NCBI GenBank assembly: GCA_004296145.1
Contig: SEBM01000264.1
Coordinates: forward strand, 1-6,001
Source of the DNA: Flavobacterium sp.
Lineage (GTDB): Bacteria > Bacteroidota > Bacteroidia > Flavobacteriales > Flavobacteriaceae
Length of the DNA stretch: 6,001 nucleotides
Direction: 5' to 3'
Shown: piece by piece, positions 1-4,456 of the stretch
Numbering within the stretch: the first letter of the stretch is position 1
Layout of the letters: each line of letters begins with the position of its first letter
Program-made: the position numbers and the translations under genes
Notes under the pieces: model-generated
Seen by the model: only the letters and a program-made list of their open reading frames with translations
Database searches by the model: none
What the model was told of the DNA's origin: nothing

Positions 1-65
1 GAATAATTTTTTTTTATAATTTGATTTCGGAAGACTGCTCTAAAATCCAGCTTTAAAAATTTGGC

Positions 66-150
66 GAACCTACGGTTCTTGATGATAATTAGTATTGCAT
101 GAAAACCGGATTAAAATCCGGCCTTACAATATATTTTGAGCCTATGGCTC
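66..150 (-). repeat. A-B-A palindromic repeat unit, copy 1 (inverted)
   Basis: Read on the minus strand, the unit is palindrome GAGCCATAGGCTC (150-138), a 16-nt spacer containing TATTGTA, palindrome CCGGATTTTAATCCGG (121-106), a 27-nt spacer containing ATGCAAT, and palindrome GAACCGTAGGTTC (78-66). The same order, the same two spacer words and nearly the same spacings recur in plus orientation at 211-297. Confidence 0.75.
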
Positions 151-210
151 TTTATTTAATAATATCTCGATTTTATATGTATTCATTAAATAGGGAACTA
201 GAACAAATAA

Positions 211-297
211 ATTCCGTAGGAATAATTTAATATTGTAGCAACGGATTTTAATCCGTTAAATTATGCAATTATCCCATAAAACAAATTCCGTAGGAAT
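211..297 (+). repeat. A-B-A palindromic repeat unit, copy 2
   Basis: The unit is palindrome ATTCCGTAGGAAT (211-223), a 17-nt spacer containing TATTGTA, palindrome ACGGATTTTAATCCGT (241-256; one more base pair with 240/257), a 28-nt spacer containing ATGCAAT, and a second exact ATTCCGTAGGAAT (285-297). It matches copy 1 in order and spacing but lies in the opposite orientation. The arms of the A palindromes differ between copies while remaining self-complementary. Confidence 0.78.
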
Positions 298-318
298 GAT
301 CAATATTATAAAACGAAT

Positions 319-325
319 TAGTTTG
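319..325 (+). promoter_or_regulatory. Possible -7 promoter element for the 354-824 gene
   Basis: TAGTTTG lies 28 nt before the ATG at 354 and resembles the Bacteroidota -7 element TAnnTTTG with one spacer base missing (TTAGTTTG as an 8-mer). No TTG stands at a suitable -33 distance. It overlaps the B-like remnant at the right edge of the repeat region, so it may be coincidental. Confidence 0.3.
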
Positions 326-353
326 TCATTACCGTTCTCAAAATATTTAAATT

Positions 354-824
354 ATGATTAAATCTAAAATCGTTTTTATAATCGTTATTCTTTTATCAAT
401 CATTGTATTTCCATATTCATTTTTAATTTTAGTTTTAAAATCTGATTTTTTTTCTTCCATCGTTCCGGGCTGGCATACAACTATTTACCCGATTAGCGCA
501 TTAGTAAAATTCATTATTTTATTAATTGTAGCTTTCTTTTATTGGAAGCTTTCAAAAGTTGTAAACGAGATAAATATTAGAAAGGCTGTTTTTTACTTTT
601 TACTAACTTTTCCAAGTGTTTTAATAACCAAACTGGATCTTTATGAGTTATTAAATTATAGTTTAAAAGATGCTGAAAATTTTATGCTGAAAATTCAAAT
701 CATTGTTTTTATAAGAATTCTGACTAACTTATTATTTTTTGCCGGACAGATTTTATTTTGGATTCATTATAAAAAATCAATGCGAAAAATTAACTTAAAT
801 TTTCTTAATTCCACTGAGGTTTAG
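354..824 (+). CDS. Hypothetical four-helix integral membrane protein
   Basis: I do not recognise this 156-residue protein and assign no function. It is very hydrophobic, with four probable membrane segments at about residues 6-28, 46-66, 77-92 and 114-139. Charged stretches separate them: the lysine/asparagine-rich loop around 65-77, the acidic loop around 93-109, and a basic tail (HYKKSMRKIN). The first segment could be taken for a signal peptide but has no cleavage site, so a signal anchor is more likely. The ATG start follows an AT-rich leader and no nearby in-frame alternative is better. The gene appears monocistronic: a palindromic repeat region lies upstream, and its TAG stop falls at 822-824, in the first bases of the structured element at 823-963. 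Codon use is AT-rich like the neighbours. The open frame and membrane topology support a real gene; the function is unknown. Confidence 0.75.
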   Translation: MIKSKIVFIIVILLSIIVFPYSFLILVLKSDFFSSIVPGWHTTIYPISALVKFIILLIVAFFYWKLSKVVNEINIRKAVFYFLLTFPSVLITKLDLYELLNYSLKDAENFMLKIQIIVFIRILTNLLFFAGQILFWIHYKKSMRKINLNFLNSTEV

Positions 825-963
825 CCCTGATAGAAGTGGAAATCATTTTTTTGTAAAGTCTATTTTTTTCTGGCTGGGCAGAGCGACTGGAGGAAGCTCC
901 TGAACAGACATTGAAAAAAAAGATTTTACAGAAAAATATTGGAGCGGATAGCAGGATTGGCTT
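823..963 (+). ncRNA. Structured intergenic flavobacterial element (Flavo-1-like RNA or intergenic repeat)
   Basis: The intergenic sequence folds into one long hairpin. Bases 845-861 pair with 921-937 (17 bp with two G-U pairs), A862 bulges, and 863-870 pair with 913-920 (8 bp). The apical part 871-912 contains a small GGAG/CTCC stem at 889-900. Outside the stem are conserved-looking flanks, AGCCCTGATAGAAGTGGA (823-840) and GGAGCGGATAGCAGGA (941-956). These can form an outer helix: CCTG 826-829 with CAGG 952-955, and AGC 823-825 with GCT 960-962. From memory these flanks match an element common in flavobacterial intergenic regions, possibly the motif catalogued as Flavo-1 RNA; I could not verify that identity. 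It follows the 354-824 gene, whose stop codon it includes, and precedes kdsA. It could act as a terminator, a processed RNA or a mobile repeat. Confidence 0.55.
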
Positions 964-1008
964 CATAAAAATTTCTTAAATCTTCATCTCAAACTCATAA
1001 ATCATAAC

Positions 1009-1016
1009 TACCTTTG
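1009..1016 (+). promoter_or_regulatory. kdsA promoter, -7 element TACCTTTG
   Basis: TACCTTTG is an exact match to the Bacteroidota consensus TAnnTTTG, 21 nt before the ATG at 1038. No TTG is present at the usual -33 distance, so the upstream half is weak or absent. If this element is used, transcription starts near 1022, which rules out the in-frame TTG at 1014 as the kdsA start. Confidence 0.65.
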
Positions 1017-1037
1017 CACAGTCAAAAAATTAATACT

Positions 1038-1856
1038 ATGAACATACACAATATTCCACAAATTAAGCATACTGATAGCGGAAATTTCTTTTTACTGGCG
1101 GGACCTTGCGCTATTGAAGGAGAGGAAATGGCTCTTAGAATTGCTGAAAAATTAGTTGGTATTACCGACAAACTTCAGATTCCTTATGTATTTAAGGGTT
1201 CTTTTAAAAAAGCAAACCGTTCTAGAATTGACAGCTTTTCGGGAATTGGTGACGAAAAAGCTTTAAAAATATTAAGAAAGGTTTCTGAAACTTTTCACGT
1301 TCCTACTGTAACTGATATTCATACTAACGAAGATGCTGATATGGCTGCGCAATATGTAGATGTTCTGCAAATTCCGGCTTTCTTAGTTCGTCAGACTGAC
1401 CTTGTTGTAGCGGCTGCAAATACAGGAAAAGTAGTAAACCTGAAAAAAGGACAATTTATGAGTCCTGAAAGCATGAAACACGCGGTTCAGAAAGTATTAG
1501 ACTGCCACAACGAAAATGTTATGGTTACTGATCGCGGTACTATGTTTGGGTATCAGGATATGATTGTTGATTTTAGAGGAATTCCTACTATGCAACAATA
1601 TGCTTCTACGGTTCTTGATGTGACGCATTCTTTGCAACAGCCAAACCAAACTGCCGGTGTAACAGGCGGAAGACCTGATATGATCGAGACAGTTGCCAAA
1701 GCGGGTATTGCGGTTGGAGTTGACGGTATTTTTATCGAAACTCATTTTGACCCGGCTAATGCCAAAAGTGATGGTGCCAATATGTTACATTTAGACTATT
1801 TTGAAGGTTTAATGAACAAGTTGGTTGCTATCAGAAAAACAGTTAACTCATTTTAA
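1038..1856 (+). CDS. kdsA: 3-deoxy-8-phosphooctulonate (KDO-8-P) synthase, metal-dependent type
   Basis: KdsA condenses phosphoenolpyruvate with arabinose 5-phosphate to give KDO 8-phosphate, the cytosolic step committing carbon to KDO for the inner core of lipopolysaccharide. The 272-residue protein has the family's usual length and is a single TIM-barrel domain. Landmarks are AGPCAIEG (21-28), FKGSFKKANRSR (52-63), TDIHTNEDAD (92-101), PAFLVRQTDL (113-122), VTDRGTMFGY (163-172), DVTHSLQQPN (194-203), GGRPDMIE (210-217) and FIETHFDP (232-239). The four metal ligands of class II enzymes appear intact: Cys24, His197, Glu234 and Asp245. Class I enzymes such as E. coli KdsA carry Asn in place of the Cys. 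The ATG at 1038 is preferred over the in-frame TTG at 1014 because the -7 promoter element overlaps the latter. The next gene follows after 19 nt and is probably co-transcribed. Confidence 0.96.
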   Translation: MNIHNIPQIKHTDSGNFFLLAGPCAIEGEEMALRIAEKLVGITDKLQIPYVFKGSFKKANRSRIDSFSGIGDEKALKILRKVSETFHVPTVTDIHTNEDADMAAQYVDVLQIPAFLVRQTDLVVAAANTGKVVNLKKGQFMSPESMKHAVQKVLDCHNENVMVTDRGTMFGYQDMIVDFRGIPTMQQYASTVLDVTHSLQQPNQTAGVTGGRPDMIETVAKAGIAVGVDGIFIETHFDPANAKSDGANMLHLDYFEGLMNKLVAIRKTVNSF

Positions 1857-1875
1857 ATTATAATACTTAAGTTCT

Positions 1876-2772
1876 TTGAAAACAAAAATTTTATTTTTCT
1901 TTCTGGCTTGCGTTTCTTTAAATGCATTTGCTCAGGATGAAATACCTGTACAAAAATATACAGCTCACAACAAAGGAAAATTCTTCGTTATGTGGGGTGG
2001 TAACAGAGAAAGTTACTCAAAATCTGATGTAAACTTTAGAGGTAAGGATTACAACTTTACAGTACATAATATGGAAGCTCATGACAAACCAAAAGGATGG
2101 CATGTAGACTATATTAATCCGGCGAATATGACTATTCCGCAAACCAATTTGAGATTAGGTTATTTTTTTAGTGATCATTATAGTGTTACTATTGGTGTTG
2201 ACCACATGAAATATGTAATGTCTCAGAATCAAATTGCAAATGTTACCGGAAACATCAATTTACCTCTGGATCAGCCTGGATCGATTTATAATGGAGAATA
2301 CAATAACACTCCGGTAGATATGTCTCAAGGTGGTGCTCAGGAAGGTGGTATGCCGCAGGGTAGCACTGGTACTCCTTTTTTAATTTATGAGCATACTGAT
2401 GGTTTGAATTATGTTAATACAGAAGTTGCGAGATTTGACGATATTTCAAAGTTATTTCATCTGCCAAATATTGACAAAGTACAGATTAATTTAACTGAAG
2501 GTTTGGGCGCAGGAGTTTTATATCCTAAAACCAATACTACAATTTTAGGAAAAGAGCGTCATGATGATTTCCACGTTTCGGGTTATGGAATTTCTGCAAA
2601 AGCAGGTATTAACGTTACTTTCTTTAAACATTTTTATGTTCAGGGAGAATTAAAAGGAGGTTATATCAACATGCAGGATATTAAAACTACGGTAAGTAAT
2701 GATGATAAAGCTTCTCAACACTTTACCTACTTCCAGAGAATCATTGCTGTGGGAGGAGTTTTTAGAATCTAA
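1876..2772 (+). CDS. Exported, probably outer-membrane beta-barrel protein (TTG start)
   Basis: The 298-residue protein begins with a convincing signal peptide: MKTK, a hydrophobic stretch of about residues 5-16, and a signal peptidase I site AFA|Q after residue 19. The mature part alternates polar and aromatic residues as beta strands do, notably at about 35-43, 91-113, 235-258, 263-272 and 283-298. It ends in FQRIIAVGGVFRI, compatible with a barrel-terminating strand, though the last residue is Ile rather than Phe. A Gly/Gln-rich linker occupies about 140-154 (MSQGGAQEGGMPQG). I do not recognise a named family; an outer-membrane barrel or porin-like role is inferred. The start must be TTG at 1876: the frame has a stop at 1861-1863, the next ATG (1990) would remove the signal peptide, and residues from the TTG onward give a textbook one. 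It lies 19 nt after kdsA and is followed by a terminator. Confidence 0.8.
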   Translation: MKTKILFFFLACVSLNAFAQDEIPVQKYTAHNKGKFFVMWGGNRESYSKSDVNFRGKDYNFTVHNMEAHDKPKGWHVDYINPANMTIPQTNLRLGYFFSDHYSVTIGVDHMKYVMSQNQIANVTGNINLPLDQPGSIYNGEYNNTPVDMSQGGAQEGGMPQGSTGTPFLIYEHTDGLNYVNTEVARFDDISKLFHLPNIDKVQINLTEGLGAGVLYPKTNTTILGKERHDDFHVSGYGISAKAGINVTFFKHFYVQGELKGGYINMQDIKTTVSNDDKASQHFTYFQRIIAVGGVFRI

Positions 2773-2795
2773 AAAGTCTCATTATACAATATTTT

Positions 2796-2832
2796 AAAAA
2801 TAGCTGTCATTTTATTTGGCAGCTATTTTTTT
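2796..2832 (+). terminator. Rho-independent terminator after the kdsA-outer-membrane protein unit
   Basis: AAAAATAGCTG (2796-2806) pairs perfectly with CAGCTATTTTT (2820-2830). The inner bases TC/GG extend the stem over a 9-nt loop. A run of T follows to 2832. It lies 24 nt after the stop at 2772. Confidence 0.88.
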
Positions 2833-2862
2833 TATTATTTACTTTGTACTTCAAAGTACTTT
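2815..2862 (+). promoter_or_regulatory. Promoter of the YiiX-like gene, with inverted repeat over the -7 element
   Basis: A putative -33 element TTTG (2815-2818) lies in the loop and 3' arm of the preceding terminator. The -7 element TTACTTTG (2839-2846) follows after a 20-nt spacer. The -7 region forms an inverted repeat TACTTTG (2840-2846) - TACTT - CAAAGTA (2852-2858). Bases 2840-2862 match the region upstream of the Coq4-like gene at 20 of 23 positions. The ATG lies 29 nt after the -7 element. Confidence 0.5.
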
Positions 2863-2875
2863 AAATTTACATTTA

Positions 2876-3547
2876 ATGAAGAGAAAATATTTATTTCCGA
2901 TAATCACTTTCATACTTAGTTTTGGATGCGCTTTGTTTGTTGCTATAAAAGTTTTTCCTAATAATCCATTTACGGGAAAAAAGCAGGAAACTGGTTTAGT
3001 ATCTAAAATTCAGGATGGCGATATTATTTTTCAGACATCAGAATCACCTCAATGCGAAGCGGTGAGAATTGCAACAAAATCAAAGTTTTCGCATTGTGGA
3101 ATCATATTTTTGATAAACGGAAAACAGTTTGTTTTTGAGGCCGTTCAGCCAGTAAAACTGACTCCGTTTACAGATTGGATCAAACATGGAAAAGATAATA
3201 AATATGTTGTTAAGAGACTAAAAGACAACAGCGTTTTAAACCCGGCTGTTTTAGAAAAAATGAAACAGTATGGCCAGCAGTTTGATGGAAAGGAATATGA
3301 TGCTTATTTTGAATGGACTGATAACAGAATTTATTGCTCTGAACTAGTTTGGAAGATTTATAAAAATGGAGCTGGGATTGAATTGTCTAAATTGCAGAAA
3401 ATGAAAGATTTTAATTTGGATGATCCAAGGGTTCAAAAAATATTGAAAGAAAGATATGGAAATAATATTCCGCTGGAAGAAAAGGTAGTTTCTCCTTCTA
3501 ATCTTGCTGATTCCAACCTATTAGTTACTGTCACAGACACTTATTAA
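2876..3547 (+). CDS. Membrane-anchored YiiX-type permuted papain-like cysteine hydrolase
   Basis: This 223-residue protein resembles the YiiX/YebB (DUF830-type) family of NlpC/P60-related, circularly permuted papain-fold enzymes. They are predicted amidases or thioesterases acting on peptides or lipids; substrates are mostly unknown. Features in order: a hydrophobic N-terminal segment at residues 6-27 that is a signal anchor or a weak lipoprotein signal (LSFGC, Cys18); DGDIIFQTS (47-55), the typical first strand; SHCGII (72-77) with probable catalytic His73; FEAV (87-90) with probable third polar residue Glu88; and YCSELVWK (153-160) with probable nucleophile Cys154. All expected catalytic positions are present and the length fits the family (E. 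coli YiiX is about 200). The N-terminus indicates that the enzyme faces the periplasm. The ATG at 2876 is chosen over the TTG at 2816, which lies inside the upstream terminator. Its own terminator follows, so it is probably monocistronic. Confidence 0.85.
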   Translation: MKRKYLFPIITFILSFGCALFVAIKVFPNNPFTGKKQETGLVSKIQDGDIIFQTSESPQCEAVRIATKSKFSHCGIIFLINGKQFVFEAVQPVKLTPFTDWIKHGKDNKYVVKRLKDNSVLNPAVLEKMKQYGQQFDGKEYDAYFEWTDNRIYCSELVWKIYKNGAGIELSKLQKMKDFNLDDPRVQKILKERYGNNIPLEEKVVSPSNLADSNLLVTVTDTY

Positions 3548-3555
3548 AAAACCAT

Positions 3556-3585
3556 AAAAGCTGATTGATATAAATTGGCTTTTTA
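3556..3585 (+). terminator. Terminator after the YiiX-like gene
   Basis: AAAAGCTGATT (3556-3566) pairs with AATTGGCTTTT (3573-3583), including two G-T pairs, around the 6-nt loop GATATA, and T residues follow. It begins 9 nt after the stop at 3547. It is weaker than the terminators at 2796 and 4404. Confidence 0.65.
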
Positions 3586-3618
3586 TTTACTAATATACTT
3601 TGAATTTCAAAGGACTTT
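3575..3618 (+). promoter_or_regulatory. Promoter of the Coq4-like gene unit, with CTTTG-N5-CAAAG inverted repeat
   Basis: TTG at 3575-3577 lies in the 3' arm of the preceding terminator and may serve as -33. TACTTTG (3596-3602) follows after 18 nt as a -7 element one spacer base short of TAnnTTTG. CTTTG (3598-3602) and CAAAG (3608-3612) form an inverted repeat with a 5-nt loop, at the same place as in the YiiX-like promoter. The start codon ATG lies at 3630. Confidence 0.48.
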
Positions 3619-3629
3619 TAAAAACTTTT

Positions 3630-4082
3630 ATGAGAGATCAATTTATTGAAAAATTATACGAATGCAGTAAAAAGCCGTATCAGAAATATTTTAAAAAGAA
3701 TAAACCCTGGAATATTGACAAAACTGAATTACTAAATTATCCTGAGGGAAGTTTGGGTCTTGGTTTGGGAAATTTTCTATTCAACAACCATTTTGATATT
3801 CAGGAAAAACTGGAAGACCACGATATCATTCATGTTTTGACCAATACAGGAGTTTCTGTTGCAGAAGAAATCGGAATGCAGTTTTATCTTTTAGGAAACG
3901 GAAAAAAGAGTTTGTATCTCTTTCTGGTCATTTCGACGGGAACGCTTTTTTATCCGAAACAAATTAAATATTTCATTGAACAATATAAAAGAGGAAAAAA
4001 TGCACTTCCGTTTCATTATCTCGACTTTTCTAAAATGTTGTTTACATCAATTCAATCTATTCAAAAAACTTTTAATGTCTAA
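3630..4082 (+). CDS. Short Coq4-family protein
   Basis: This 150-residue protein has the hallmarks of the Coq4 family. Coq4 scaffolds ubiquinone synthesis in mitochondria and has been linked to C1 decarboxylation/hydroxylation of the ring. YPEGSLGLGLGNFL (37-50) corresponds to the conserved LPxGTLG region. DHDIIHVLTNTG (63-74) with Glu80 gives the complete metal motif HDxxH-x11-E (His64, Asp65, His68, Glu80). GMQFYLLG (82-89) and the C-terminal helices complete the alpha-helical core. It is shorter than eukaryotic Coq4 (about 265 residues) but not visibly truncated within the core. Flavobacteria are expected to use menaquinone, so a ubiquinone role is doubtful; a related quinone or lipid substrate is possible. 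I choose ATG 3630 over TTG 3600 because the latter overlaps the -7 element. The small membrane gene begins 4 nt downstream, suggesting translational coupling. The family call is from memory of the motif, not a search. Confidence 0.78.
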   Translation: MRDQFIEKLYECSKKPYQKYFKKNKPWNIDKTELLNYPEGSLGLGLGNFLFNNHFDIQEKLEDHDIIHVLTNTGVSVAEEIGMQFYLLGNGKKSLYLFLVISTGTLFYPKQIKYFIEQYKRGKNALPFHYLDFSKMLFTSIQSIQKTFNV

Positions 4083-4086
4083 ACTC

Positions 4087-4386
4087 ATGAAAACTATTAA
4101 CAAAAATACTTTTGAGGAAACGCAATCAATTGACTTAACAATAGGAACTTTTGCTGTTAGCACCTTTTTGTTTATTTTGTATATTCTTTCAAACGAAAGT
4201 TCAAACGTATTGGTTATTGCTTCTCCATTTGCATTTTCAGCCATAATCTTAAATGCAATTATGTTTTTCCATCTAACGGATCATTTTATAAAACTACCGG
4301 AACAGCGAAAAGATATCGGAATTAAAATCCTGACTTTACTTTCTAATATTCCGATAACATTGTTGTATTATTTTCTAGTTATCTAA
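4087..4386 (+). CDS. Small three-helix membrane protein, coupled to the Coq4-like gene
   Basis: This 99-residue protein is not recognised. After a polar N-terminus (MKTINKNTFEETQSID) come three probable membrane helices, at about residues 17-35, 40-62 and 76-98. A short charged loop (KLPEQRKD, 69-76) separates the last two, and the protein ends directly in a hydrophobic helix (LLYYFLVI). The start is uncertain: ATG 4087 lies 4 nt after the Coq4-like stop, while ATG 4075 would overlap that stop by 8 nt and add MSKL. The frame stays open further upstream inside the Coq4-like gene (to an ATG at 3976), but that extension would encode a shadow of the neighbour. Tight spacing indicates co-transcription and translational coupling, so a functional link to the Coq4-like protein, such as a membrane partner, is plausible but unproven. 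A bidirectional terminator follows. Confidence 0.7.
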   Translation: MKTINKNTFEETQSIDLTIGTFAVSTFLFILYILSNESSNVLVIASPFAFSAIILNAIMFFHLTDHFIKLPEQRKDIGIKILTLLSNIPITLLYYFLVI

Positions 4387-4403
4387 ATTGTTTTTAAGCA
4401 TAA

Positions 4404-4437
4404 AAAAAGCTGCAAAGTATTAAACTTGCAGCTTTTT
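4404..4437. terminator. Bidirectional terminator between convergent genes
   Basis: AAAAAGCTGCAA (4404-4415) pairs with TTGCAGCTTTTT (4426-4437). The inner part can extend (GT/AC) with one bulged A, leaving the loop ATTAA. A and T runs flank both sides, so the hairpin can terminate the plus-strand membrane-protein gene (stop 4386) and the minus-strand peptidase gene (stop 4457). Confidence 0.9.
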
Positions 4438-4456
4438 AATTTTGTTTAAGAAATGC

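Larger units (their letters stand above)
35..326. repeat. Large imperfect inverted repeat of short palindromes (REP/BIME- or MITE-like region)
   Basis: The gene-free left end of the window is organised symmetrically about position 181. Short palindromes occur in mirror order: type A at 66-78, 138-150, 211-223 and 285-297, and type B at 106-121 and 241-256. Weaker B-like remnants lie near 35-50 and 311-326. The left half reads as the reverse complement of the right half, with nearly equal spacers (16 and 17 nt; 27 and 28 nt). The AT-rich centre (151-210) carries TTATTT at 152-157 and AAATAA at 205-210, which are also mirrored. Nothing in 1-353 looks coding. The closest known class is the REP/BIME elements mobilised by RAYT (IS200-like) transposases; this is an inference, and no transposase gene is in the window. 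Confidence 0.7.

Noticed and set aside
1..353. CRISPR array
   Set aside because: The repeats are short palindromes in opposed orientation without regular spacers, and no cas genes are nearby.
1014..1037. Upstream TTG as kdsA start
   Set aside because: The TTG is part of the -7 promoter element, so it would not be in the mRNA; the ATG at 1038 fits the family N-terminus.
1497..1745. Minus-strand open frame of 82 codons inside kdsA
   Set aside because: It lies wholly antisense to a highly conserved enzyme gene, and its translation has no recognisable domain or promoter.
2816..2875. Upstream TTG start adding a hydrophobic segment to the YiiX-like protein
   Set aside because: The extension reads through the terminator and promoter; the ATG at 2876 gives a normal basic and hydrophobic N-terminus.
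4047..4244. Minus-strand open frame across the Coq4-like/membrane-protein junction
   Set aside because: It is antisense to two better-supported genes, is short and shows no protein features.
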